In this document: positions 1 through 12,590 of the stretch, piece after piece
Layout of the letters: every line of letters begins with the position of its first letter
Position numbering within the stretch: position 1 is the stretch's first letter
Source of the DNA: Paraburkholderia sp. PGU19
GTDB lineage: Bacteria > Pseudomonadota > Gammaproteobacteria > Burkholderiales > Burkholderiaceae
Direction: 5' to 3'
Assembly: GCF_013426915.1 (NCBI RefSeq)
Contig: NZ_AP023179.1
Location: 2,480,001 to 2,544,000, forward strand
Length of the DNA stretch: 64,000 nt
Program-made: the position numbers and the translations under genes
Notes under the pieces: model-generated
Databases searched by the model: none
Told to the model about the DNA's origin: nothing
Seen by the model: the letters and a program-made list of their open reading frames with translations, nothing else

Positions 1-4
1 AATG

Positions 5-33
5 AAAAACGGCAGCGTGAAGGCTGCCGTTTT
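5..33 (-). terminator. Rho-independent terminator after the NUDIX gene
   Basis: A 9-bp stem (8-16 with 23-31) closes a 6-nt loop and, read on the minus strand, runs into a T-rich tail. It sits 26 bp beyond the stop of the NUDIX gene and probably ends the nuo-DUF2818-NUDIX transcription unit. Confidence 0.75.
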
Positions 34-58
34 CGTTGGGTGCGGCGTTCCGCGAGCG

Positions 59-649
59 TCAGTCCGCTTCCGGCGCATTCTCCGGCCACGCGCCCGACAG
101 CAGCTTCTCCAGCCAGAACGTGCCGATGATCGTCTTCACGTCGCTCAACTGCCCCGTGCGCACCCATTCGGACACGTCCGACACCTTGGCGATGAAGGTC
201 TCCAGGAACTCGCCGTCGTCGAGTTTGCGTTCGCCCGCCGTCAGACCGCGCGCGACGTAGATATCGATGAACTCCGTCGAGTACGAAATGATCGGGTGAA
301 CACGCGTCAGATAGATGTATTCGCGCGCCGTGTAGCCGGTCTCTTCGAGCAGTTCGCGCTTTGCGCAGGCCAGCGGATCTTCGTTCGGATCGAGCTTGCC
401 GGCCGGATACTCATACATCACCTTGCCCATCGCGTACCGGTACTGGCTTTCCATCAGCACGCGGCCGTCGTCGAACAGCGGGATCACCATCACGGCGCCG
501 GGATGTTGCACGTATTCGCGCGTCGCCTGCTTGCCGTCGGGCAAGCGCACGGTGTCGCATTTGACCGTCATGAACGGCCCTTGATAGGCGACTTCGCTTT
601 TGACGCAGGTTTCTTTAAGCGCGGTGTGGTGATCGGGGAGTTCTGCCAT
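59..649 (-). CDS. NUDIX hydrolase, ADP-ribose pyrophosphatase type
   Basis: A 196-residue protein. The complete Nudix box spans about residues 84-105 (GKLDPNE, then RELLEETG), the Mg-binding catalytic helix that hydrolyses nucleoside diphosphates linked to another group. Length and the surrounding sequence fit the ADP-ribose pyrophosphatase branch, but the substrate is inferred. The start is the ATG at 649; the frame stays open upstream to 973, but that stretch overlaps the DUF2818 gene and has no protein-like sequence. It is the last gene of the nuo cluster, 41 bp after DUF2818, and is followed by a terminator. Confidence 0.85.
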   Translation of the reverse strand: MAELPDHHTALKETCVKSEVAYQGPFMTVKCDTVRLPDGKQATREYVQHPGAVMVIPLFDDGRVLMESQYRYAMGKVMYEYPAGKLDPNEDPLACAKRELLEETGYTAREYIYLTRVHPIISYSTEFIDIYVARGLTAGERKLDDGEFLETFIAKVSDVSEWVRTGQLSDVKTIIGTFWLEKLLSGAWPENAPEAD

Positions 650-690
650 GTGCGACCTCTTTGCGGCAAGAAGCGCGACGGCCGGAACCG

Positions 691-987
691 TCAGCGCCGT
701 TTGACGAGATACTGAAACGTGAAGCCCGGGAAAGCGAGCACGATGAACAGGCTGAACGTGATCGCGTAGAACTGCCAGCCTTGATCGAAGCGGTTGCCGA
801 CGCGCGCTTCGAGCATGAAGCCGAGCGCGCCGACGATGAAATACAGCACGATCAATTCGCCGATCCTGAGCCACGCGCTTTTCTTCGTGGCCTTTAGCGG
901 CATGACACCGAACAGCCGCTGATTCAGGAACGGCAGGTTGGCGCCGACGAGCGCCAACAGCACGATGAACCACCCCGCTGCCGACAT
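691..987 (-). CDS. DUF2818 family small membrane protein
   Basis: A 98-residue protein with about three hydrophobic segments (residues ~4-22, ~42-60, ~70-92) and a basic C-terminus. Its start codon overlaps the nuoN stop by one base (TAATG), so the two are translationally coupled. DUF2818 proteins are typically found directly after nuoN in beta-proteobacteria, which suggests a complex I accessory or assembly role. That role is inferred from position only; nothing in the sequence shows a catalytic activity. Confidence 0.8.
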   Translation of the reverse strand: MSAAGWFIVLLALVGANLPFLNQRLFGVMPLKATKKSAWLRIGELIVLYFIVGALGFMLEARVGNRFDQGWQFYAITFSLFIVLAFPGFTFQYLVKRR

Positions 988-2462
988 TACAGCGGCAGCG
1001 TATGCGTAATCGCGTTCAGGCAGAGCGACATCAGCGGGCCGGGAACGATGCCGAGCACCAGCACGGCCACGCCGTTGAGCGCGAGCAGCGCGCGCTTGCA
1101 GGTATCGCCTGCGATCGGCGTCGTGTCGACGGGGTCATCGAAGTAGATCAGCTTGACGATGCGCAGGTAGTAGAACGCGCCGAACAACGACGTGATCACC
1201 GCCAGCACCGCGAGCCACGTGAGGCCAGCGTTCATCGTCGCTTCGAGCACGGCGAGCTTCGCGTAGAAGCCGACCGTCGGCGGGATGCCGGCGAGCGAGA
1301 ACATCAGCACCATCATCACGAAGGCGAACACCGGGCTGCGCTGGTTGAGACCCTTGAAGTCGTCGAGCGTTTCGGCTTCGAAGTCGCGGCGCGCGAGCAG
1401 CATGACGACACCGAACGAGCCGAGCGTCGTCAGGAGATAGACGATGCTGTAGAACATCGCCGAGCCGTATGCGCTCGCCGCTGCACCCGTCTTGCCGTCC
1501 ACGACGCCCGCCAGCAGGCCGAGCAGCACGAAGCCCATGTTCGAGATCGCCGAATACGCCAGCATCCGCTTGATGTTGCGCTGGACGATACCCGTGATGT
1601 TGCCGACGATCATCGACAGCGCGGCCAGGATGACGAGCATTTCCTGCCAGTCGACGGCGAGCGGCAGCAGACCCATCACCAGGAAGCGCAGACCCCATGC
1701 AAACGCCGCAACCTTCGGACCGCCGCCGACGAGCATCGTCATCGCTGTCGGCGCGCCTTGATAGACGTCCGGCACCCACATGTGGAACGGCACAGCGCCC
1801 ATCTTGAACGCGATACCCGCGACGATGAAGATCACGCCGAACAGCAGCACGACATCATTGATGTGGCCGGAAGCCACGGCCTTCAGCACTTCGTTGAGTT
1901 CGAGCGAACCCGTCGCGCCGTACAGCATCGAGATGCCGTACAGCAGGAAACCCGAAGCCAGCGCGCCCAGCACGTAGTACTTCATCGCGGCTTCGTTCGA
2001 CGGCGCATGTTCGCGGCGCAGCGCGATCACGGCGTACAGCGACAGCGACATCAGTTCCAGACCGAGGTACAGCGTCAGGAAGTTGTTGCCCGAGATCATC
2101 ACCAGCTGGCCGAGCAGCGAGAACATGCCGAGCAGGAAGAAGTTGCCCTCGTACAGGCCGCGATCTTCCAGATACTTGCGCGAGTAGACGATCGACACCG
2201 CGTAGCCCAGCGACACCACCGCCTTCATCACGTTGGCGAACGGGTCCACCACGTACATGCGCGAGAAGTAGTATTGCGGCCCGGTGCCCGAGAAGGCGTC
2301 GACCGCGAACCAGATGCCGGCCACGACCGTGGAAATCAGCGCGATGAAATACGTCGTGCGGCGGCTGTTCGGGCCAACGAACGTGTCGATAAGCCACGCA
2401 ACGACGATAGCGGCCATCACTAGCGCGTCGGGTAACAAGGCGGTCATAGGTGCGTTTTGCAT
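987..2462 (-). CDS. nuoN: NADH-quinone oxidoreductase subunit N
   Basis: A 491-residue polytopic membrane protein, one of the three antiporter-like proton-pumping subunits of respiratory complex I. Around 14 hydrophobic segments are visible, with the proton-antiporter family pattern (a GVIFIVAGIAFKMGAVPFH stretch with the channel lysine, and a PTVGF turn later on). The ATG at 2462 was chosen over the upstream open frame because it starts the canonical membrane N-terminus. It lies 25 bp after nuoM, in the standard operon order. Confidence 0.96.
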   Translation of the reverse strand: MQNAPMTALLPDALVMAAIVVAWLIDTFVGPNSRRTTYFIALISTVVAGIWFAVDAFSGTGPQYYFSRMYVVDPFANVMKAVVSLGYAVSIVYSRKYLEDRGLYEGNFFLLGMFSLLGQLVMISGNNFLTLYLGLELMSLSLYAVIALRREHAPSNEAAMKYYVLGALASGFLLYGISMLYGATGSLELNEVLKAVASGHINDVVLLFGVIFIVAGIAFKMGAVPFHMWVPDVYQGAPTAMTMLVGGGPKVAAFAWGLRFLVMGLLPLAVDWQEMLVILAALSMIVGNITGIVQRNIKRMLAYSAISNMGFVLLGLLAGVVDGKTGAAASAYGSAMFYSIVYLLTTLGSFGVVMLLARRDFEAETLDDFKGLNQRSPVFAFVMMVLMFSLAGIPPTVGFYAKLAVLEATMNAGLTWLAVLAVITSLFGAFYYLRIVKLIYFDDPVDTTPIAGDTCKRALLALNGVAVLVLGIVPGPLMSLCLNAITHTLPL

Positions 2463-2487
2463 GATCTTTAAATTCCTCCGCTTCGCA

Positions 2488-3981
2488 TCACTGCGACAGC
2501 GGCAGCTTCGACTGCGCAACGTGGGACAGAAGGTTCTCCACCGACACGTGCATTACTTCGGTAAAGGGCTTCGGATAGATGCCCATGTACAGCGTCAACG
2601 CGGCGAGCACGCCCAGCATGAAGAACTCGCGGCGATTGATGTCGACGAGGTTCTTTACGTGATCGTTCACCACCGCGCCGAAGTACACGCGCTTGTACAT
2701 CCACAACGTATAGGCCGCGCCGAGAATCAGCGTGACGGCCGCACCGAACGCGATCCAGAAGTTGTACTGGACAGCGGCCAGAATCACCATGAACTCGCCA
2801 ACGAAACCGGAAGTGCCCGGCAGGCCGCAGTTCGCCATCGAGAACAGCATCACGAGCGCCGCGAACTTCGGCATCGTATTCACGACACCGCCGTAGTCGG
2901 CGATCTGACGCGAGTGCATGCGGTCATACAGCACGCCGATGCAAAGGAACATCGCGCCCGACACGAAACCGTGCGAGATCATCTGCACGATCGCGCCTTC
3001 CGTACCGAGCTGGTTGAAGATGAAGAAGCCGAGCGTGACGAAGCCCATGTGCGCGATCGACGAGTACGCAACCAGCTTCTTCATGTCGGCCTGCACCATC
3101 GCGACGAGACCGATATACACGACGGCGATCAGCGACAGCGTGATGACGACGGGCGCGAGCAAGTGGCTCGCATCCGGCGCGATAGGCAGCGAGAAGCGCA
3201 GGAAACCGTATGCGCCGAGCTTCAGCATGATTGCGGCCAGCACGACCGAGCCACCCGTCGGCGCTTCCACGTGCGCGTCCGGCAACCAGGTGTGGACGGG
3301 CCACATCGGCACCTTGACGGCGAACGCGAGGAAGAACGCGATGAACAGCAGCACCTGCGGCGTCATCGACAGCTTTGCGGCGTGCCACGTCGCCAGATCG
3401 AACGTGCCCGTCTGCGTGTACAGATACAGCAGGCCGACCAGCATCAGCAGCGAGCCCATCAGCGTGTACAGGAAGAACTTGAACGCCGCGTACACGCGGT
3501 TCGCCCCGCCCCACACGCCGATGATGATGTACATCGGAATCAGCGTCGCTTCGAAGAACACATAGAACAGCATGCCGTCGGCCGACGAGAACACACCGAC
3601 CATGATGCCCGACAGGATCAGAAACGCTGCCAGATACTGCGCGACGTTCTTCGTGATCACTTCCCATGCTGCGATCACGACGATCACCGTGATCAGCGCC
3701 GTCAACACGACGAACCACATCGCGATACCGTCGATGCCGAGGTGGTACGTGATGTTGAAGCGCTCGATCCAGTTAGCCTTTTCTTCGAACTGCAATGCTG
3801 CCGTACTCGTGTCGAAATCCGTCATCAACGGGATCGTCACGATGAAACTCAACACCGACCCGATCAGCGCAATCCATCGCGCCGGACCGGGATTACGATC
3901 TGAACCGATGGCCAGAACCACCAGGCCGAAAATAATCGGCATCCAGATCGCGATACTCAGAATCGGAAACGTCGTGTGCAT
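2488..3981 (-). CDS. nuoM: NADH-quinone oxidoreductase subunit M
   Basis: A 497-residue antiporter-like membrane subunit of complex I. The sequence has the quinone/antiporter signature (KVPMWPVHTWLPDAHVEAPT) and a conserved membrane glutamate in FYVFFEATLIPMY-type context. The ATG at 3981 gives the normal length; an upstream in-frame extension continues into the end of nuoL and is discarded. It is separated from nuoL by 23 bp and from nuoN by 25 bp. Confidence 0.96.
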   Translation of the reverse strand: MHTTFPILSIAIWMPIIFGLVVLAIGSDRNPGPARWIALIGSVLSFIVTIPLMTDFDTSTAALQFEEKANWIERFNITYHLGIDGIAMWFVVLTALITVIVVIAAWEVITKNVAQYLAAFLILSGIMVGVFSSADGMLFYVFFEATLIPMYIIIGVWGGANRVYAAFKFFLYTLMGSLLMLVGLLYLYTQTGTFDLATWHAAKLSMTPQVLLFIAFFLAFAVKVPMWPVHTWLPDAHVEAPTGGSVVLAAIMLKLGAYGFLRFSLPIAPDASHLLAPVVITLSLIAVVYIGLVAMVQADMKKLVAYSSIAHMGFVTLGFFIFNQLGTEGAIVQMISHGFVSGAMFLCIGVLYDRMHSRQIADYGGVVNTMPKFAALVMLFSMANCGLPGTSGFVGEFMVILAAVQYNFWIAFGAAVTLILGAAYTLWMYKRVYFGAVVNDHVKNLVDINRREFFMLGVLAALTLYMGIYPKPFTEVMHVSVENLLSHVAQSKLPLSQ

Positions 3982-4004
3982 GAGAAATGTCTCCAGCCTG
4001 TTCT

Positions 4005-6071
<2,067 letters not shown>

Positions 6072-6089
6072 AACAGCCTGTGCCTGAAG

Positions 6090-6395
6090 TTAACCTTTGA
6101 GCTGATCGAGATCCTCGACATTGATCGTGTCGAGGCTACGGAACAGGGTCACCAGAATTGCAAGACCGATCGCCGCTTCCGCTGCCGCAACCGTCAGCAC
6201 GAAGAAAACGAAGATCTGGCCATGCACATCGCCGAGATAATGCGAGAACGCGACGAAGTTCGTGTTGACCGCCAGCAGCATCAGTTCGATTGCCATCAGG
6301 ATGATGATGACGTTGCGACGGTTCAGGAAAATGCCAACGATGCTGATCGCGAAAAGGATCGCGCCGAGCACGAGGTAATGAGCAAGGGACAACAT
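6090..6395 (-). CDS. nuoK: NADH-quinone oxidoreductase subunit K
   Basis: A 101-residue membrane protein with three hydrophobic helices. The conserved membrane glutamates needed for proton transfer are visible in [11 protein letters not shown] and [10 protein letters not shown]. Length and order (J-K-L) are exactly those of complex I operons. Confidence 0.96.
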   Translation of the reverse strand: MLSLAHYLVLGAILFAISIVGIFLNRRNVIIILMAIELMLLAVNTNFVAFSHYLGDVHGQIFVFFVLTVAAAEAAIGLAILVTLFRSLDTINVEDLDQLKG

Positions 6396-6413
6396 ATTTT
6401 TCTCCTCCTGAGC

Positions 6414-7082
6414 TCAGCTGTTCTTGCCGGCGCCAGCGTCGCCAGCAACGGTTTCAGGTTCAGCCGGAACTTCCTTCTCCGCGGCCATCTTGACCACGCG
6501 CACGCGGTCCTGAGCTCGCACCTTCACCTGATCCGACACGCGCTGGCGCTTGCTGTCCTTGCCATGACGCGTGGTCAGCGCAATCGCCGCGATGATCGCG
6601 ACCAGCAGCACGAGGCCGGCCACTTCGAACGCGAAGATGTAGTCGGTGTAAATGATCTTGCCGATCAGGCGCGTGTTCGACCAGTCGGCGGCGCCTGCGA
6701 CAGCAGCAGTCGTGTCGCGCACGGGCTGAACCGTCGCGCCATAGCCGTGCCAGAGAATCAGCGCCGTCTCGATCACGATGATCGCGCCCACCACGGTCGC
6801 CATCGGCACGAAGCGCTTGAAGTCGCGGCGCAGCACGTCGAGATTGATGTCCAGCATCATCACGACGAACAGGAACAGCACCATCACCGCGCCGACATAC
6901 ACCAGCACCAGCAGGATCGCGAGGAATTCCGCCTGCAGCAGCATCCAGATCGCGGCCGCGTTGAAGAACGCGAGCACGAGGAACAACGCGGACGCCACCG
7001 GGTTGCGCGAAGTGATCACCTTCAGCCCTGACACCGTCAGGAGTAGCGCGAAGATGTAGAACAGTACGGTCGTGAAGTCCAT
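6414..7082 (-). CDS. nuoJ: NADH-quinone oxidoreductase subunit J
   Basis: A 222-residue membrane subunit of complex I with five predicted helices in the first ~170 residues, including the YVGAVMVLFLFVVMML segment typical of NuoJ. The tail after ~170 is charged and ends Ala/Glu/Gly-rich. It follows nuoI after an unusually long 156-bp gap (7083-7238) in which I see no gene or clear hairpin. Confidence 0.95.
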   Translation of the reverse strand: MDFTTVLFYIFALLLTVSGLKVITSRNPVASALFLVLAFFNAAAIWMLLQAEFLAILLVLVYVGAVMVLFLFVVMMLDINLDVLRRDFKRFVPMATVVGAIIVIETALILWHGYGATVQPVRDTTAAVAGAADWSNTRLIGKIIYTDYIFAFEVAGLVLLVAIIAAIALTTRHGKDSKRQRVSDQVKVRAQDRVRVVKMAAEKEVPAEPETVAGDAGAGKNS

Positions 7083-7238
7083 GATTACCGATTCATCGTT
7101 AGGCCATCGTCAGGCTTGGTGCTTTGGCGCGCGTCGTCTTCTACCTGTATTGCGTGACGCGACGCCAGAGCGGTCTGGCAGCGCCGCGCGGTCTTGTGCC
7201 TGCCGGACCGCGCGCCGTCGAACTGCTGTTTCAACCTA

Positions 7239-7727
7239 TCAACGATAGGGTGCGTCGGCTGCCTTGTTTGCAGCGATTTCCGTTTCGTAACGGTCGCCGA
7301 CTGCCAGCAACATGTCCTTCGTGAAGTACAGATCGCCGCGCTTTTCGCCGTGATATTCGAGAATGTGCGTTTCGACGATCGAATCGACCGGGCAGCTCTC
7401 TTCGCAGAAACCGCAGAAGATGCACTTGGTCAGGTCGATGTCGTAGCGCGTCGTGCGGCGCGTGTTGTCCGCGCGCGTTTCCGATTCGATCGTGATCGCG
7501 AGCGCCGGGCACACTGCTTCGCACAGCTTGCAGGCGATGCAGCGCTCTTCGCCGTTTTCGTAGCGGCGCAGCGCGTGCAGACCACGGAAACGTGGCGAGA
7601 TAGGGGTCTTCTCTTCCGGGAACTGCACGGTGATCTTGCGCTGGAACGTATAGCGTCCCGTCAGCGCGAGGCCCTTGAGCAGCTCGGTCAGAAAGAAGGT
7701 CTTGAAGAAGTTTTGGATTGCGGTCAT
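7239..7727 (-). CDS. nuoI: NADH-quinone oxidoreductase subunit I (two 4Fe-4S clusters)
   Basis: A 162-residue peripheral-arm subunit. Two CxxCxxCxxxCP ferredoxin motifs are complete: Cys 63, 66, 69, 73 and Cys 102, 105, 108, 112, ligating clusters N6a and N6b that pass electrons toward NuoB. The ATG at 7727 gives the usual length and lies 14 bp after nuoH; the frame is open further upstream inside nuoH but that is not NuoI-like. Confidence 0.96.
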   Translation of the reverse strand: MTAIQNFFKTFFLTELLKGLALTGRYTFQRKITVQFPEEKTPISPRFRGLHALRRYENGEERCIACKLCEAVCPALAITIESETRADNTRRTTRYDIDLTKCIFCGFCEESCPVDSIVETHILEYHGEKRGDLYFTKDMLLAVGDRYETEIAANKAADAPYR

Positions 7728-7741
7728 GGTTCGTCCGCCCT

Positions 7742-8806
7742 TTAGTTCCAGATATTCAACGGCGACATGATCCAGAGGCCGACCACGATCACCCAGATCA
7801 CGGTCACCGGCAGGAACACCTTCCAACCCAGACGCATGATCTGGTCATAGCGGTAGCGCGGGAACGTCGCGCGCACCCAGATGAATACCGACAGCAGGAA
7901 GAAGACCTTCAGGACCAGCCAGAAAATGCCCGGGATGAACGACAGGAATTCGAACGGTGCGCTCCAGCCGCCCAGGAACATGACCGAGGCCAGCGCCGAG
8001 ATCACGATCATGTTGATGTACTCGGCGAGGAAGAACAGCGCGAACGCCATGCCCGAGTAATCGATCATGTGGCCGGCAACGATTTCCGACTCGCCTTCCA
8101 CCACGTCGAACGGGTGGCGGTTCGTTTCGGCGATGCCCGACACAAAGTACACGACAAAAGCCGGCAGCAGCGGCAGCCAGTTCCACGACAGGAACGTGAC
8201 GCCGTGGCTGGCGAAGATGCCGCGCATCTGCGAGCCGACGATCTCCGACAGATTCAACGAGCCCGCCGTCATCAGCACCACGACGAGCGCGAAGCCCATC
8301 GAGATTTCATACGACACCATCTGTGCCGCCGCGCGCATCGCGCCGAGGAAGGCGTACTTCGAGTTCGACGCCCAGCCGGCCAGAATCACGCCGTAAACGC
8401 CGATCGACGAAATCGCGATGGCGTACAGCAAACCGGCGTTGATGTCGCCGAGCACGGCGCCTGCCTGGAACGGAATCACCGCCCACACCGCAAACGCGGG
8501 GACCACCACCATCACCGGGGCGATCAGGTAGATCCAGCGGCTGGCCTGGGTCGGCTGAATGACTTCCTTCAACAGTAGCTTCAGCACGTCGGCGATCGGC
8601 TGCAGCAGACCGGCGGGGCCGACGCGGTTCGGCCCGAGACGCACGTGCATCCAGCCGATCAGCTTCCGTTCCCACAGGATCAGGTAAGCCACGCACAGCA
8701 GGATCGCGACGGCCACCACCAGGATGCGCACCAGCGCCCACACCGTGGGCCATGCCACGCCGAGAATCTCGGTGCCGCCCGCGTTGATCGATTCGAACAA
8801 GGTCAT
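7742..8806 (-). CDS. nuoH: NADH-quinone oxidoreductase subunit H
   Basis: A 354-residue membrane subunit that forms the quinone chamber of complex I together with NuoB and NuoD. Family signatures seen include [19 protein letters not shown] near the N-terminus and the [14 protein letters not shown] loop. Its start abuts the nuoG stop directly (8806/8807). Confidence 0.96.
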   Translation of the reverse strand: MTLFESINAGGTEILGVAWPTVWALVRILVVAVAILLCVAYLILWERKLIGWMHVRLGPNRVGPAGLLQPIADVLKLLLKEVIQPTQASRWIYLIAPVMVVVPAFAVWAVIPFQAGAVLGDINAGLLYAIAISSIGVYGVILAGWASNSKYAFLGAMRAAAQMVSYEISMGFALVVVLMTAGSLNLSEIVGSQMRGIFASHGVTFLSWNWLPLLPAFVVYFVSGIAETNRHPFDVVEGESEIVAGHMIDYSGMAFALFFLAEYINMIVISALASVMFLGGWSAPFEFLSFIPGIFWLVLKVFFLLSVFIWVRATFPRYRYDQIMRLGWKVFLPVTVIWVIVVGLWIMSPLNIWN

Positions 8807-11140
8807 TTACGCCTTCTCCACCACCAGTTCACCGAACAGGCTGCCCAGCGCTGCACCGGCAGGCGTAGCCGCCGACACGCGGACGACCGTCTCCGCAAGA
8901 TTCGCATCACGCACGGCGGGTATCTGCACCGAGCGATCGCCCTGACGAACGCGCACGGCGTCGCCTTCCTTCAAACCCAGCTTGTCGAACAGCGCGGCGG
9001 GCAGACCCACCGAGTTGGCGGCACGCGCGGCTGCCGTCAGATGCAGCGACTCCGCACGGCGCACGAGCTGATCGGCGTGGTAGATCGGCACGTCAGCGAT
9101 GCGCTCGAACGTGCCTTCCGCGGCCTTCGCGCCGTTGCTGCGCGCGACGCTTGCCGACGTCTTGTTCGACAGGCGCGGCGTGAGGTCGCCATCGCCCAGT
9201 GCCGCGGTGCGTACCTGCTCCGCTGTATCGTAGTCGAAGCCCGACGCGCCGAGCAGATTGCCCAGCACGCGCAGCACCTTCCATGCGGGGCGCGCATCGC
9301 CGAGCGGACGCACGACGCCGTTGAACATCTGCACCGTGCCTTCCGCGTTCACGAACGTGCCGGCCGTTTCCGTGTACGGCGCGATCGGCAGCAGCACGTC
9401 TGCGTATTCTGCGCCCGTCTGGAACGGCGACATCACGACGACCATTTCCGCCTGGTTCAGCGCGGCAAGCGCCTGCGCCGGGTTGGCCGTATCGAATTCC
9501 GGTTCGAGGTTCAGCAGCACGTAACCCTTGCGCGGCTGTTCGAAGACTTCACGCGCGTTCAAACCGCCCTCGCCCGGCAATGCACCGACGAGATGCGCAC
9601 CGACCGTGTTCGCCGCTTCCGTCAGGAAACCGAGCGTCGCGCCTGTCGATTCGGCGATCCATTGAGCCGCTGCGTGGATGCGCGCGAACTCCGGATGCTG
9701 GACCGCGCCGTTACCGAGCAGCACGACGCGCGTTTCGCCGGCGCCGAGTGCAGCGGCTGTCTGTTTCGCCGCATCCGTTGCCGTCGCGCCTGCGAAGGCT
9801 TCCGGCAGCGCCACGCCCTTCGCTTCCGACACGGCAGCAGCGATGCCCGCCAGTTCGTTCAGCCACGCTGACGGCGCAGCAGCGATGCGCGCAGCTTGCG
9901 GGATCAGCGCGTCGTCGCGCGTCGCCTGCAGCAGCGTGATCTTTGCGCCGCCCTTCGCGGCCTGGCGCAGACGTGCTGCGAACAGCGGATGGTCGCGACG
10001 CAGCGACGAACCGATCACCAGCGCGCTATCGAGCATCGACAGGTTGGCGATCGACGTACCGAGCCACGGCGTGCCATTTGCAGCGGCCGTGAAATCCGTC
10101 TGACGCAGACGGAAATCAACGTTCGGCGTGCCGACGGCTTGCGCGAACCGCTTGAGCAGGAACAGCTCTTCGACCGTGCTGTGCGCGCTGCCGAGCGCGG
10201 CAATCGCGTTCGCGCCATGGTCGGCCGAGATGCCCTTCAGACCCTTGACGACATATTCGAGCGCCGTCTGCCAGTCCGTTTCGATCCACTGGCCGTTTTG
10301 CTTGAGCATCGGACGCGTCAGACGGTCCGGGCTGTTCAGGCCTTCGTACGAGAAGCGGTCCTTGTCCGAAATCCAGCATTCGTTGATGGCTTCGTTTTCG
10401 AACGGCAGCACGCGCATCACGCGGTTGTTCTTGACCTGCACCACGAGGTTCGCGCCGACGGAATCGTGCGGGCTCACCGACTTGCGGCGCGACAGTTCCC
10501 ACGTACGGGCGCTGTAGCGGAACGGCTTGCTGGTCAGCGCACCGACCGGGCACAGGTCGATCATGTTGCCCGACAGTTCGGAGTCGACCGTCTTGCCGAC
10601 GAACGACGTGATTTCCGAATGCTCGCCGCGGCCCAGCATGCCGAGTTCCATCACGCCGGCGACTTCTTCGCCAAAGCGGACGCAACGCGTGCAGTGAATG
10701 CAGCGCGACATTTCTTCCATCGAGATCAGCGGGCCGACGTTCTTGTGGAACACGACGCGCTTCTCTTCGCTATAACGCGACGACGACTTGCCGTAACCGA
10801 CGGCCAGATCCTGCAACTGACATTCGCCGCCCTGGTCGCAGATCGGGCAATCGAGCGGGTGGTTGATCAGCAGGAATTCCATCACGGATTGCTGACCCTT
10901 CACCGCCTTTTCCGACTTCGTGCGCACGATCATGCCCGCCGATACCGGCGTTGCGCATGCAGGCACGGCCTTCGGCATCTTCTCGACATCGACGAGACAC
11001 ATCCGGCAGTTGGCCGCAATCGACAGTTTCTTGTGATAGCAGAAGTGAGGAATGTAGGTATCGACCTTATGCGCAGCCTGAATGATCATGCTGCCTTCGG
11101 CCACCTCTACTTTCTTGCCGTCTATTTCAAGTTCAACCAT
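8807..11140 (-). CDS. nuoG: NADH-quinone oxidoreductase subunit G (Fe-S, molybdopterin-like)
   Basis: A 777-residue peripheral-arm subunit. N-terminal 2Fe-2S domain with Cys 34, 45, 48 and 62; then the H-box region (CPICDQGGECQLQD), a 4Fe-4S binding segment (CIHCTRC) and a C-terminal molybdopterin oxidoreductase-like domain without obvious cofactor use. The ATG at 11140 is preferred over the TTG at 11149: an AAGGAAG ribosome site lies about 10 nt before the ATG but only one base before the TTG. A 121-bp gap separates it from nuoF. Confidence 0.95.
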   Translation of the reverse strand: MVELEIDGKKVEVAEGSMIIQAAHKVDTYIPHFCYHKKLSIAANCRMCLVDVEKMPKAVPACATPVSAGMIVRTKSEKAVKGQQSVMEFLLINHPLDCPICDQGGECQLQDLAVGYGKSSSRYSEEKRVVFHKNVGPLISMEEMSRCIHCTRCVRFGEEVAGVMELGMLGRGEHSEITSFVGKTVDSELSGNMIDLCPVGALTSKPFRYSARTWELSRRKSVSPHDSVGANLVVQVKNNRVMRVLPFENEAINECWISDKDRFSYEGLNSPDRLTRPMLKQNGQWIETDWQTALEYVVKGLKGISADHGANAIAALGSAHSTVEELFLLKRFAQAVGTPNVDFRLRQTDFTAAANGTPWLGTSIANLSMLDSALVIGSSLRRDHPLFAARLRQAAKGGAKITLLQATRDDALIPQAARIAAAPSAWLNELAGIAAAVSEAKGVALPEAFAGATATDAAKQTAAALGAGETRVVLLGNGAVQHPEFARIHAAAQWIAESTGATLGFLTEAANTVGAHLVGALPGEGGLNAREVFEQPRKGYVLLNLEPEFDTANPAQALAALNQAEMVVVMSPFQTGAEYADVLLPIAPYTETAGTFVNAEGTVQMFNGVVRPLGDARPAWKVLRVLGNLLGASGFDYDTAEQVRTAALGDGDLTPRLSNKTSASVARSNGAKAAEGTFERIADVPIYHADQLVRRAESLHLTAAARAANSVGLPAALFDKLGLKEGDAVRVRQGDRSVQIPAVRDANLAETVVRVSAATPAGAALGSLFGELVVEKA

Positions 11141-11261
11141 GATGGTCAATCTTCCTTAACCTGTTACCGCTCAATCGTTCGCCCGCTCGCCGCTACACAG
11201 CGGCGGCGCCCGCGTTTGACTCTGGCTCGCGCTGGCCCTTCATCGGCCTCGCGTTGACCGC

Positions 11262-12590
11262 TTAAGCGGCGACCGTTTCCGAGGCCGCTGCCGCGCCGGC
11301 ATGACCGCCGACCACGCAACGCTTGTTGGCGACGTGATACTCGAACTCGTCCCAGTAGTGCTTGAGCATGCCCCGCACCGGCATCGCGGCCGCATCACCG
11401 AGCGCGCAAATCGTGCGGCCCATGATGTTCTCGGCCACCGAGTTCAGCAGATCCAGATCTTCCTTGCGGCCCAGACCGTGCTCGATACGATGCACGACGC
11501 GATACAGCCAGCCCGTGCCTTCGCGGCACGGCGTGCACTGACCGCACGACTCTTCGTAATAGAAGTACGACAGGCGCAGCAGCGAGCGCACCATGCAGCG
11601 CGTCTCGTCCATCACGATGACGGCACCCGAACCGAGCATCGAACCCTGTTTCGCGATCGAGTCGTAGTCCATGTCGGTTTGCATCATCAGGTCGCCCGGA
11701 ATCACGGGTGCCGACGAACCGCCAGGAATCACGGCCTTGATCTTCTTGCCGCCGCGCATGCCGCCCGCGAGGTCCAGCAGCGTCGCGAACGGCGTGCCGA
11801 GCGGAACTTCGTAGTTGCCCGGACGCTCGACGTCGCCCGACACCGAGAAAATCTTCGTGCCGCCGTTGTTCGGCTTGCCCATCTCGAGGTAGTTCTGCGG
11901 GCCGACGGCCAGCAGGAACGGCACGGCTGCGAAGGTTTCCGTGTTGTTGATCGTGGTCGGCTTGCCGTACACGCCGAAGCTCGCCGGGAAAGGCGGCTTG
12001 AAGCGCGGTTGACCCTTCTTGCCTTCCAGCGATTCGAGCAGCGCAGTTTCTTCGCCGCAGATGTACGCGCCATAACCGTGGTGCGCGTGCAGTTGGAACG
12101 AGAAGCCCGAGCCCATGATGTTGTCGCCGAGGAAGCCCGCTGCGCGCGCTTCTTCCAGCGCCTCTTCGAAGCGTCGATAGGTTTCGAAGATTTCGCCGTG
12201 AATATAGTTGTAGCCGACCGAGATGTTCATCGCGTACGCCCCGATGATCATGCCTTCGATCAGCGAGTGCGGATTCCAGCGCAGGATGTCACGGTCTTTG
12301 AACGTGCCCGGCTCGCCTTCGTCCGAATTGCAGACGAGATACTTCTGCCCCGGGAACTGGCGCGGCATGAAGCTCCACTTCAGGCCGGTCGGGAAGCCCG
12401 CACCGCCGCGGCCACGCAGACCCGAAGCCTTGACGTCGGCGATCACCTGCTCGGGCGGAATCTTTTCTTCAAGAATACGGCGCAGCTGCTTGTAGCCGCC
12501 GCGCTCGACGTAGTCCTGAAGATGCCAGTTATCGCCGTTCAGACCGGCGAGAATCAGCGGCTTGATGTGACGATCGTGTAAAGACGTCAT
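11262..12590 (-). CDS. nuoF: NADH-quinone oxidoreductase subunit F (FMN, NADH site)
   Basis: A 442-residue subunit that oxidises NADH. The NADH/FMN glycine-rich loop [15 protein letters not shown] and the N3 4Fe-4S motif [10 protein letters not shown] are both intact. Its start overlaps the nuoE stop (ATGA at 12587-12590), so E and F are coupled; the two form the dehydrogenase tip together with NuoG. Confidence 0.96.
   Translation of the reverse strand: MTSLHDRHIKPLILAGLNGDNWHLQDYVERGGYKQLRRILEEKIPPEQVIADVKASGLRGRGGAGFPTGLKWSFMPRQFPGQKYLVCNSDEGEPGTFKDRDILRWNPHSLIEGMIIGAYAMNISVGYNYIHGEIFETYRRFEEALEEARAAGFLGDNIMGSGFSFQLHAHHGYGAYICGEETALLESLEGKKGQPRFKPPFPASFGVYGKPTTINNTETFAAVPFLLAVGPQNYLEMGKPNNGGTKIFSVSGDVERPGNYEVPLGTPFATLLDLAGGMRGGKKIKAVIPGGSSAPVIPGDLMMQTDMDYDSIAKQGSMLGSGAVIVMDETRCMVRSLLRLSYFYYEESCGQCTPCREGTGWLYRVVHRIEHGLGRKEDLDLLNSVAENIMGRTICALGDAAAMPVRGMLKHYWDEFEYHVANKRCVVGGHAGAAAASETVAA

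Noticed and set aside
7083..7238. A small gene in the nuoJ-nuoI gap
   Set aside because: No frame there has a ribosome site or protein-like composition.
11141..11149. TTG start for nuoG at 11149
   Set aside because: The ribosome site would abut the codon; the ATG at 11140 has proper spacing.
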